Source of the DNA: Odiellus spinosus
Taxonomy: Eukaryota > Arthropoda > Arachnida > Opiliones > Phalangiidae
Direction of reading: 5' to 3'
DNA length: 64,000 nt
Assembly: GCA_963920705.1 (NCBI GenBank)
Contig: OY987232.1
Coordinates: forward strand, 6,827,700-6,891,699
Shown in pieces: positions 10,827 to 19,000 of the stretch (position 1 is its first letter; every line of letters starts with the position of its first letter). Under the pieces are notes generated by a model that saw only the letters and a program-made list of their open reading frames with translations, was not told the origin of the DNA and ran no database searches. The position numbers were made by a program, and so were the translations under genes.

Positions 10827-11700
10827 ATGGACGAGTACGTTTTCTTCTCTCAACGAAAGGAACTAAACCTGGTGGTGACAGTACGAAACAATCTTAGAGA
10901 AGTCGGATTTGTTCGATCCTGTTGGAATTTCCAAGAGATGAAAAAAGCCTTAAAAGAAGTTTAAAAAGAACTTTGTGAATCATATCGCTGACGGATCTCG
11001 CGTTATCATGCCGCAAGAACATTTTCTCTCCGACAAACAGACGATTGGAATAAGCGCTTCTGGCGAAAGTTTCTTTATTCGTCGGAATGACGCCAAATCC
11101 GTTGTTCATCTTCAACTCCCGGTCTGGGAAAATATCTGGAGCTTAAGAGACGTTGTTAACGATTTCTTCGAAGACGTGTTACCACGCTTTCATACTCGAT
11201 TAGCAGAGAACTTTCAACTCGAAGGGCATATTTCGGGAAGCGGAATGAAGTTTATTGATATTCGTCAATATACACCTGATGATACCAAATTCTGCGACTC
11301 CTGGTTTGCTACATCGAACGGATTTACCTTTAGAAAAGATACATGGCCCAGACTGAAACAGCTGAAACCGGAACTGGACGAAGAACGTCAAATTCAAACT
11401 CAAATAACGAGAAAGAATGGTTTGAAAGATCTGATTGTCGACAAAATTGGACATTATCTCTTCGAAGAAAAGGCTGGGAAGTTAGCCCAGGAATTTCCTT
11501 ATCCTTACAACAGAAGTCTAGAATATGACAAAAGACGTGAGAAGGATTTGATCGAGGCCGTTCAAGCTTTAAACCGGGAAGATATCAGGTTTGAGTTTCT
11601 TGGCAAATACGGATCCGACAACTTTGAAGAATGGTATATGGAAATAATTAATGATATTGTAGACTTGAAAAACCATGTTTTTTGTGATTGTGTTGGATAA
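10827..11700 (+). CDS. Unknown Polinton protein in two frames
   Basis: A 45-codon frame begins at ATG 10827 and stops at 10962-10964 in an A-rich run. A second frame, one base on, is open from 10952 to 11700 with no ATG before 11008 and encodes about 240 aa. The two abut so closely that they were probably one gene of about 290 aa broken by a one-base change; a programmed +1 shift at the GTT TAA stop is a less likely alternative. The C-terminal part is acidic and basic in patches (for example DKRREKDLIEAVQALNRED), without membrane helices or a motif I recognise. It sits between the capsid gene and the integrase. Function unknown. Confidence 0.5.
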
Positions 11701-11710
11701 AAATAAAAAA

Positions 11711-11719
11711 TATAAAATA
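11711..11719 (+). promoter_or_regulatory. TATA box of integrase-protease unit
   Basis: TATAAAATA, about 45 bp upstream of the integrase ATG at 11757 and directly after the preceding gene. Confidence 0.55.
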
Positions 11720-11756
11720 ACCTATTTGATTGTTTGATGTCATTATTACACATACT

Positions 11757-12689
11757 ATGGTCACGAAACGCGTAGCTCAAGATCTGGCCCGGATATATTA
11801 CGATCCGCAACACCCCGCTAGTTTAGGGTCGTTAAAAAAACTGCATTCAGCTCTTCCTCGTGTTAAGACTCTAGACGTCATCACCTGGTCAAGGTCTCAA
11901 CCAGCCTATACAAAACATAGAAATCGAAGAAAAAGGTTTCCGAGAAATAAAACTTTTGTTAATACTAAAGATGAAATATTCCAAGCGGATCTGGTAGATC
12001 TACCCCAGTTGGCCAAATTCAACAATAGATATCGATATATTTTAACGGTTATTGACGTGCTATCGCGCTACGCTTGGGCTAAACCACTCAAGAAAAAAAA
12101 GGCTAACGAAATTATTCCGGCTCTCGAATCAATTTTTCGAGAACGAACTCCTTTAAAGTTGAATACAGACGCGGGTACCGAATTTATTAATAAAGAAGTT
12201 CAAGCTTATTTAAAACGAAAAGGGATCCTCTGGTACGCTAGTTATGGTAATATAAAATGTGGGATCATAGAACGATGGAATAGAACTTTAAAAAGCCGAA
12301 TGTTTCGACTTATGACCAAGAACCAGGATTATAATTACTCGAAACATTTACAAAAATTGGTTGATGGTTACAATCAAACTGTCCATTCAACCATTGGGAT
12401 GGCACCCAAAAATGTTACTATAAATAACGAACATCTTGTCTGGAAAAGATTATACATGAATAGAAGCGTAAAAAGAAAAGTCCCAAAGTTACGAGTCGGT
12501 GATTTGGTTAGAATAGCGGCTGATAAAGGGGTTTTTGCTAAAGGTTATACTGGGTACTGGACAACGGAAATTTTTGTTATTAAAAAAGTCTTATTTCGAG
12601 ATCCACCCGCTTACGTCATACAAGACGAAAATGATGAAATAATTAAGGGTAGCTTTTACGAGCCCGAGCTTCAAAAAATCGAATTATGA
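11757..12689 (+). CDS. INT: Retroviral-type integrase (RVE)
   Basis: 310 aa from ATG 11757 (an upstream TTG would add nine residues). The N-terminal segment YYDPQHPASLGSLKKL is typical of Polinton integrases. The catalytic core shows D78 (QADLVDL), D138 (LNTDAGTEF) and E172 (GIIERWNRTLK). A basic C-terminal domain follows, with a chromodomain-like stretch around PPAYVIQDENDEII. It catalyses strand transfer of the element ends into host DNA in the nucleus, consistent with the 6-bp target duplication seen here. The stop overlaps the protease start by four bases (ATGA), so the two are co-expressed. No lesion is visible. Spacing between the second Asp and Glu is 33 residues. Confidence 0.93.
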   Translation: MVTKRVAQDLARIYYDPQHPASLGSLKKLHSALPRVKTLDVITWSRSQPAYTKHRNRRKRFPRNKTFVNTKDEIFQADLVDLPQLAKFNNRYRYILTVIDVLSRYAWAKPLKKKKANEIIPALESIFRERTPLKLNTDAGTEFINKEVQAYLKRKGILWYASYGNIKCGIIERWNRTLKSRMFRLMTKNQDYNYSKHLQKLVDGYNQTVHSTIGMAPKNVTINNEHLVWKRLYMNRSVKRKVPKLRVGDLVRIAADKGVFAKGYTGYWTTEIFVIKKVLFRDPPAYVIQDENDEIIKGSFYEPELQKIEL

Positions 12690-13165
12690 ATACCGAAGAT
12701 TTACAACGCTTTTTGCATTGCGATCCCCGTACTAGACCATTTTTTATCGGGGTTTACCCTCAAGATATTCTACCCAAGAAACCAGATTTTACGCCCTTTT
12801 GTTTCGTCATCAACTCGCAACCTTCGACTGAAAGTGGATTGCATTGGATGGGCGTCTACGTGGATAAAAATGATGACGGCATTTTCTTTTGTTCTTACGG
12901 GAAAGAACCGGATTTTTACGGATTAGATTTGTCGAGATACGCCTCAAACTGGAAACACAATCTTACACAACTGCAGCCAACCAAATCCTTCTCCTGCGGC
13001 GGACACGTCATTTTTGTTCTGACAAACCTGTGCTCCGGAATTTCTTTCGAAGATATCCTTCAAGATATGTACAACAAGAATGACAAAACGTACAACGACG
13101 CTATAATTATGTTAAATATGCTTATACATTTATGGAATCATAAAAATCAATCTTGTCTTGAATAA
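12686..13165 (+). CDS. PRO: Adenovirus-type cysteine protease
   Basis: 159 aa. The adenain-type (C5 family) catalytic set is visible: His53 in GLHWMG, an acidic partner in YGKEPDFYG (Glu74), Gln97 in LTQLQPTKS and the nucleophile Cys104 in SFSCGGHVIF. In adenoviruses and Polintons this enzyme matures capsid and core proteins after assembly, commonly cutting at GG-containing sites; two neighbouring virion-type proteins here contain QAGG. The start codon overlaps the integrase stop (ATGA), so translation is probably coupled. The stop lies within the AATAAA that ends the plus-strand unit. Open and apparently intact. Confidence 0.92.
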   Translation: MNTEDLQRFLHCDPRTRPFFIGVYPQDILPKKPDFTPFCFVINSQPSTESGLHWMGVYVDKNDDGIFFCSYGKEPDFYGLDLSRYASNWKHNLTQLQPTKSFSCGGHVIFVLTNLCSGISFEDILQDMYNKNDKTYNDAIIMLNMLIHLWNHKNQSCLE

Positions 13166-13177
13166 AAAACATTTTAT
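13161..13177. terminator. Bidirectional polyadenylation region
   Basis: AATAAA at 13161-13166 serves the plus strand and overlaps the protease stop. Complementary TTTATT at 13172-13177 gives AATAAA for the convergent minus-strand genes. The two transcription units therefore meet here with almost no spacer. Confidence 0.65.
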
Positions 13178-13560
13178 TACTTTGTTATACGTTTATGACA
13201 ATAATTACAAAAACCACCGTAACCCGCGCCTAAAACAGAAGTAAAGACAAACAAGGCTGAATAATACAGCATCTTTACTTTTTTAAGATTAAATGATAAT
13301 TGGGCTTTTACAAGAAAAATAATAAAGTGCAAAGAATTACACCAAATAAAAAAATATGCTCGACGAAACTGCGAATCGTGAAAATAAAGACGGACTAATG
13401 CCGGACATTCGCAACAGATTGAATTCCTATGCTTAAACTTGGTATATAAAAGGCAAAGTAACAAAATGGGTAAAAATAAAATTAACCAAAACGTAATGTT
13501 TAAAAATATTACTATACATAAAACCAGTTTAGCAAAATTTTTCGCGATAGAATAAATCAT
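13177..13560 (-). CDS. Cys-rich membrane protein, HDS type (second copy)
   Basis: 127 aa from ATG 13560. A long N-terminal hydrophobic helix (LVLCIVIFLNITFWLILFLP) continues into a second hydrophobic stretch, so this is an integral membrane protein. It is followed by a Cys pair (CCEC), RLYFHDSQFRR, another hydrophobic segment and CNYCHKRITK at the end. The CxxC, then F-HDS, then hydrophobic, then CxxC-basic order matches the 109-aa protein at 6930-7259. No named family is recognised. It is the last minus-strand gene of the capsid-side unit and converges on the protease gene. Confidence 0.6.
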   Translation of the reverse strand: MIYSIAKNFAKLVLCIVIFLNITFWLILFLPILLLCLLYTKFKHRNSICCECPALVRLYFHDSQFRRAYFFIWCNSLHFIIFLVKAQLSFNLKKVKMLYYSALFVFTSVLGAGYGGFCNYCHKRITK

Positions 13561-13566
13561 TGTCAA

Positions 13567-14266
13567 TTACTCCCAAAGTAATGTTCCTTTACCCGATTGT
13601 TTAGTCTTTTTGGGATTTTTTCTCATAGTCATTCGGGGTGTCACATCCTCATCATCGGCTATATCAGTAGCATCTTTCAAAGTAAGCGTACGACGGGCGT
13701 ACCTTTGATGCTCTCGTTTCTCTTCTCGATTTTTCGCCAATAGTTTTTTGGCCACGCTGCTCGCGCTACGCTTCGGAGGCAGGTGAGCAACTTGTAGCGG
13801 AGGTAAAGAGGACGCCGCTTGCGAAGTCAACAGATTCGATATCGCTTGTGACAAACGCTGGGTCTGACTGCTTGATGCTCCGGCTGATGTCTGAGGTGGA
13901 GGGGTAGGAGTCCGTGATATAGAAGCGAGCGGTGTAGACGTACCAGTTGACGACAACGCTAAGGCGGGAGAAGTTGTAAATCTCGGAAACCAGCTCGGTG
14001 TAGGTGTAATTTGCGTCGGTCCGGTCAATGGTGGCGCTGGTGTTGATATTGGTGCCGTCAGACTGGCTGGAAAGTTCTGCACGTTGACGGAAGGGGGTTC
14101 TATTAAACTTTTCATGGTCAAAAATTGTTGTCAAATAGTGTCGAAGTTTGTTTTCGGGTGACATGTTCATTTTCAAAATCCTCTTTATTTCACGATCAAG
14201 AGCTGAGGCTTCTTTACCCGCTTCCGAGGAAAGAGCCGTTTCTGGTAACAAAACCATTCGCTTCAT
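13567..14266 (-). pseudogene. Pro/Ser-rich Polinton protein, frameshifted
   Basis: The N-terminal frame starts at ATG 14266 with MKRMVLLPE and a charged helix (EIKRILKMNMSPENKLRHYL), the usual beginning of a conserved Polinton protein. The continuing frame, one base off, runs from about 14120 to 13567. It is Pro/Ser/Thr-rich, then basic (AKKLLAKNREEKREHQRYARR) and ends in a Lys-rich tail with GKG. The N-terminal frame stays open by chance to 13766 but loses the family character. One indel near 14110-14125 explains both frames; alternatively these are two overlapping genes. The ATG overlaps the stop of the upstream gene (ATGA). Function unknown; low-complexity Pro-rich composition suits a scaffold or tail-like structural role. 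Confidence 0.55.
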
Positions 14267-14730
14267 CGTACCAGAGAAGAAATTGTTGAAATCAGGGTCG
14301 GTACCAGAGCACCGATTAAACCGGGCAACAGACCTCCAGCTTGTTTTATATACAATTTCCGATTCGTTTGGGTGGTCCCCCGTTTACTGCCTAATTGACG
14401 GACAAGACCTCGGTGCTGTTTTAGGTACAACCGGGCTTCCTCAGGTATCTCAATGTTACCGCGTAACAAGTTAAAAAACGTTTTGTTGATTGATTTAATT
14501 TGAGGGGCCTTGGCTCTTTTCAAAAACTGCTCTAGTTTTCCACCTCCTTTTTGACTAACGTTGACCAACCTCCGTAAGAAAGGCAAGTGTTTCTTCAGGG
14601 GATGCCGTTGTCTGGTAAATCTGGTTTGGGTCCGTAAAGCCCTCCGAGCGTTCCGTAATAAAACTTTTTTCAGTAATGATATTGGTTTTCGCTTGCTCCG
14701 CAAACGTCTTGAGGTACGTTTCCTCACCAT
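14263..14730 (-). CDS. Basic Polinton protein with GG motif and hydrophobic tail
   Basis: 155 aa from ATG 14730. The N-terminal 50 residues are strongly basic (RKRTSRRLRSKRKP). A helical middle (FFNLLRGNIEIPEEARLYLKQHRGLVRQLGSKRG) is typical of a protein found in most animal Polintons. The C-terminus is hydrophobic and amphipathic after a QAGG motif (QAGGLLPGLIGALVPTLIS). This architecture recalls membrane-active or DNA-associated virion proteins released by a virion protease, but that role is inferred. It overlaps the next gene by four bases and follows the ATPase by 54 bp. Confidence 0.65.
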   Translation of the reverse strand: MVRKRTSRRLRSKRKPISLLKKVLLRNARRALRTQTRFTRQRHPLKKHLPFLRRLVNVSQKGGGKLEQFLKRAKAPQIKSINKTFFNLLRGNIEIPEEARLYLKQHRGLVRQLGSKRGTTQTNRKLYIKQAGGLLPGLIGALVPTLISTISSLVR

Positions 14731-14784
14731 GTTCTTTTAAAGTCAAGATCCGTAATAACACTTTTATTGAAGAAACAAGCTTAT

Positions 14785-15438
14785 TTATTTGTCATTGCAA
14801 ACAACGATCATATTACCTTCGTGAGGGAATAGGTTACTTCTTAAACGTAACTCGTCAGGCATATTTTGTTTTAAATCTATACACAAGTAAGAAAATGGAT
14901 TAGCAGCCGTCACTAGATGAAAAGCTTTGGCCACGAGATTTTTGTTATGGGGAAATATTTGTCTACTCAAGTAGTTTATTTGACTTCCATCACGAGGATT
15001 TTTGAAACATATGATATACGAGGAATTAAGGCTAATTGTTCGGCTTTCTTTTCCTTGTCCAAATAGATTTTGAGTTAACAAAGCCACTGACACATTTTTA
15101 TGGTGCGAGGAAACACAATAGATATTAGCAATGTGCGCGTTATTATAACAGGTAAAGGCCAAGTCATCAATAATTAAAAAATATTGCAAATTTTCATCCC
15201 AAAAATTGGGATCTTCTGGGGGCAATCCCTCAATTAACTCTTAATTTTTTATTTCTTTCTGCATGTCTTTAAATTTTGGTTGGTACTCTTTATAACAGTA
15301 CACGATCCTATTGGGTGGAGGTTCAATTAAAGTCTCGGCGTTTTTTAAAAGGTTAAATATCCAGGTGGTTTTACCACACATGGTTGGACCACTCACCAAC
15401 AGCTGCATTGGGGCTTGAAATTTGATTCGACACGACAT
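14785..15438 (-). pseudogene. ATP: Genome-packaging ATPase with in-frame stop
   Basis: An A32/FtsK-HerA-type ATPase of 217 codons, of which codon 66 is TAA (15241-15243); the frame is the same on both sides. Walker A is GPTMCGKT (residues 17-24). Walker B is LIIDDL in the second part, followed by a Gln/Asn-rich sensor-like segment (LLTQNLFGQG) and the conserved SLNSSYIICFKNPRD. In this family the enzyme pumps DNA into preformed capsids. With the stop, the first part would make only a 65-aa fragment. Sequence error, readthrough or true inactivation cannot be separated from sequence alone. The start overlaps the 64-aa gene upstream by 46 bases. Confidence 0.88.
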
Positions 15439-15587
15439 TTTTGAAATTTAAGCTCAAAATCTTTAATTCTCTTTTTAAAACGGAAATGATTGACAAAATT
15501 CCAATTGGTCCGATCCTCGACAGGGATATACCAAATAACCGTTATCTCGTCAAATGTCACCTTTTTTATACTCTTTTCCAAATCCAT
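15393..15587 (-). CDS. PPP1R15/GADD34-like PP1-binding mini-protein
   Basis: 64 aa from ATG 15587. Residues 8-12 read KKVTF, a classical RVxF-type docking site for protein phosphatase 1. Then come a hydrophobic strand (EITVIWYIP), an acidic-basic EDR, Trp29 and a helix with F35-R36-F37 and R40-I41 (HFRFKKRIKDFE). This order (KVxF, about 16 residues, W, then RF--RI) is the conserved core of PPP1R15 proteins (GADD34, CReP) and of the short viral proteins that imitate them, which direct PP1 to phosphorylated eIF2alpha and restore translation. The gene overlaps the BIR gene by 38 bases and the ATPase gene by 46 bases, in different frames, so it is retained in a compact array. The functional assignment is by motif only. 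Confidence 0.6.
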   Translation of the reverse strand: MDLEKSIKKVTFDEITVIWYIPVEDRTNWNFVNHFRFKKRIKDFELKFQKCRVESNFKPQCSCW

Positions 15588-16017
15588 CTAATACCACCTC
15601 GCGTAATGCTTCCACAAACCTCAAAATATGTTTGTTTTTCATCAAAATGGTCAGTTTTTCCACAGCTTCCTTGGCCAATTTTTCTTGATGGGCTTCTTCG
15701 TACGCTTTCAAATTAGTTTTAACCTGATCGAGTAAAAAGGCGCAAAACGGGGCTTCTGTTTGATGTACGTTCAGTGGATATTCATCGCTACTGCTTTCGC
15801 TCCAGTCAAATTCATTGTGACAACAGAAACATCTAGTCTTACAACCTTCGTTCAAATAGAAAAAACCCGCTTCAGCCAGTTCCGAAGCTAGATACGAGTG
15901 GCGTGACAAATGTTTCGAGGCCGTCAACCAATTGATATTGTTAAAGGTCTCCAATCTTTTACTTTCACGATACAACTTATTCGTTCGAATATCCAAAGGG
16001 CACTGTCGAGTAATCAT
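15550..16017 (-). CDS. BIR-domain protein (IAP-like)
   Basis: 155 aa from ATG 16017 (an in-frame TTG at 16050 would add eleven residues). One BIR domain spans about residues 20-98: RLETF..W at its start, the AEAGFFYLN strand, zinc ligands Cys63 and Cys66 (CFCC), Trp72, His85 and Cys92, and the PFCAF end. A Lys/Glu-rich helical tail follows; no RING finger is present. BIR proteins of the IAP family bind caspases or IAP antagonists, and viral versions delay apoptosis; survivin-like single-BIR proteins instead act in mitosis. Lack of a RING means no obvious ubiquitin-ligase activity. The 5' end overlaps the polymerase stop and the 3' end overlaps the PP1-binding mini-protein, so the three are one block. 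Confidence 0.88.
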   Translation of the reverse strand: MITRQCPLDIRTNKLYRESKRLETFNNINWLTASKHLSRHSYLASELAEAGFFYLNEGCKTRCFCCHNEFDWSESSSDEYPLNVHQTEAPFCAFLLDQVKTNLKAYEEAHQEKLAKEAVEKLTILMKNKHILRFVEALREVVLDGFGKEYKKGDI

Positions 16018-19000
16018 CTTTGATAATTCTTTTATTAAAGGTGACACCAAAAGTCTTCTTTAAATTACCCAGAAAAAGCTTCGCCTGACTCTTGTTGCGC
16101 ACCACGTTAAAGGGGACCTCCACCGAGTACGTGGTTTCTGGTTTGTCCAAGGCCGCTTTTATCGAATCAAAATTGATGATTTCTTCATTTTTTCGATTTA
16201 GGGAAATGCCTTTCATTTTCGTGACGCTTTTACCGTCGGCTGTTTTGTAGCTATATGATTTGGGTCCTGAACACACAAATTCAGTAATATAAGTACCAGG
16301 AACTTCGTCGGTCCAGTCTCCCATAAATTGACCGAGGGGTGGAAAATTTGTTTCGTCATTGTTCTTTCGGACAAAAAAAACCGGGTCAGTGTCATAATAT
16401 AAAATCCTGGTCCCCAACTGTTGCAAAGTTTGAAACAAGACAATGCGGCCATAGGAGCTAACGAAGCAACCAACCACAGGCGAACCTTTGTAGTACGTCG
16501 GACAAAAATCTTTCTTGAACTTGTAAGACAACATACAAACTTCGTCATTGAAAGGTCGCATATCGGTCAGTTCGATAGTCGGGTCTGTGACAATGGATAT
16601 GTAGGCTTCGTAGGTTTTGACAAAGACCGTCTTGGGCTTGTCGTGGGACATGCAGTTCCTCCCCCACAACGAATTCAGTGCTAGCTTAGCAAGAGTTCGG
16701 AGAGGGGTGTTGCACGTCACATCCTCAGCTTTAATATCAATGTCTTCCCTCTCCTTGATCCCCTTCAAATATTCCGATTTTTCGGCTTCCGTTTTCACTT
16801 CTCTCGGCCATCCCGAATTTTGAATTTTCAGCTTCAAAAAGGTATTGATGTACCCTCCAAAGAAACCTGGATCCTCCCCTTTAACGTAGCGGTATCTTTC
16901 AACGTAGTGATGAACTTCGAAAATTTCCATTATGACGTATCCAAATTCCACGGCATTGTGTATTTCAACACTCGTCCAGCAGCCGTCGAAAGCCCTTTCT
17001 TGATCACTGTCGGTGCAAGACTCAAGATCGTTTTCCACGCATGTCTTACATAAGGCAAAGAAAAGTTTACCCCTTGTTCGAAAAGGTAAAGCTGGTATAT
17101 AGGCGTTTTTTGGTGCCAAAATCTTGCAAGACATTAATCCAAAATAAAAATTTGTTTCGTAATTAAAATTTTTTTTAATTACTTCCGGGTGTAACTTTGG
17201 ATAGTCACGGTACTTACAGACAAAGGGGTAAAGACTCATTATATCGTAGAATAAGATCTTCTCATCCGGTTGAGCCTTTCGGTAAAAAACGAGACCTTCT
17301 GTCCGACCGCCGTATAAAGCGGATTTCGGACCAATTGGCTCGCGAAAAGATAAAGATTTGCAGAATGTTTTTAACTCCTGGTTAGTCTTCAGCATTTCTT
17401 CCCATTCGCAGCTCCAGATTCGGACGTATTCGGCATTGGGGGCGTCGGCTTTGATGGCGTCATCTCGATCTAAAGTTCTTTCGTACAGGTTTTTGAAAGA
17501 ATCTTGTAACAAAGGATTCCACTGGCTACCCTTTGTATGAAGCGGGCATCCGTGAAAAAAATCCCCGTCGTATTGAAAAATGATTTCTGGATTAGCGCAA
17601 TACCCGTCAACCGGAAAACGACCAATTTTCTTTTCACCCCCCAACGATAAGGTGGTTTGTATGTCGATGTTACGTTGCTCCGCTTCCCAGGCCAACCACT
17701 TTAATGCGGCTTGACTTTGATTGACATTGTTTCCATATCCGTTTGCCGGAACAACGCCTAAACTAAATTCTTCCAGGTACTTGTGGAGAAATATGTTAGT
17801 ACAAGCCCCGGCAATGGTCAAAGCATTCATGTTCATAACGTCGTAAGCGGTTTCTTGCTGGAATAATCTTCGAAAGGTATCCATTCCTTGTTGTAACACC
17901 TTGACATCCATGATTGTGTAATACTCCAATTCTTCGCGTAAATTATAGACTGGTTGCTTTTTCTTCTTTTCGTACCACTGGCTAAACTCGGCGTAATCTT
18001 TTTCTTTCATGTATTCAGGTTGAAAATAGTCTTTGCTAGGAAGAGGTCCGACGTAATCTAGCGTATCTTCAGTATGAAAAATATAGGGGAAAAATTCTTT
18101 TTTGCTTTCCCCCAATGAAAACGTGGCGGGAAACGATCTTAAAGGTTGAGCCACAAAATTAAAGGAATCCAAGAATTTCATTTTTTGTTGGTTCAGAAAG
18201 ATGGCCAGCAGCTTGCTACCTTTAAAGACAACATCAGGGGTAATGGACATTTTTAATAAGGCGTTTAAAATGAAGAAACTATCAAAGCCCATAAAATTGT
18301 GAGCGATTAATGTTACGTTTTCAAAGACTGGAACCGTTTTCTTCATACGTTTCGTGGCGTGTTGAATATAGGTATCTTTCGTTTGGAAGAGGTACGCCAT
18401 AAACTGGTCAATGCAGTCAAACCCTCGGAAAATACTGTAGGTGTATTCTCCGTCTTCTTCATTTTCCATGGCGCTAACCAACAGAACTGGGACATGTTCG
18501 TTATTTTTGGTCACAGTCTCAGTGTCAAAATAACAATAACGTCTCTTTTCGTAATTGGTATCCAAAGGCATGACGTAACAACGGTTTTTTTCGTGTTTTC
18601 TCCGACAATTTTTACAGGGTCTCGAACATTCGTGATTGTCTTTCAATTCAAATCCACATTTTACGCATCGTTTAAAATTTTTACACGTGCCGTTAGCTAA
18701 ATGTAAATTGAAGCAATCTGGACCTCTAAAGTAACGCCCACAGTCGCGACATCTCTGTAACGGAATGTTAATTTCCTCGTGAAAAACGTTTAACATACGA
18801 CATCTACTACAATTCACTCGCGTCTCGCAATCGTGTTCTTTAATTTGACTATTTCGAGTAAAAATCTTTAAGCATTTTGGACAATAGGACTGGCCACCCT
18901 TCAAACAATGATAATCCTTCAATATATGCACGTGGTCGTTTACAAGGACCATAAAAATTTGTTTTTCACGCCAGGGACCGTGAAAATAAAATTCATTAAT

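Noticed and set aside
13766-14110. C-terminal half of the 166-codon frame as a separate gene
   Set aside because: It is the shadow frame of the Pro/Ser-rich protein after a frameshift; Ser/Thr-rich by chance.
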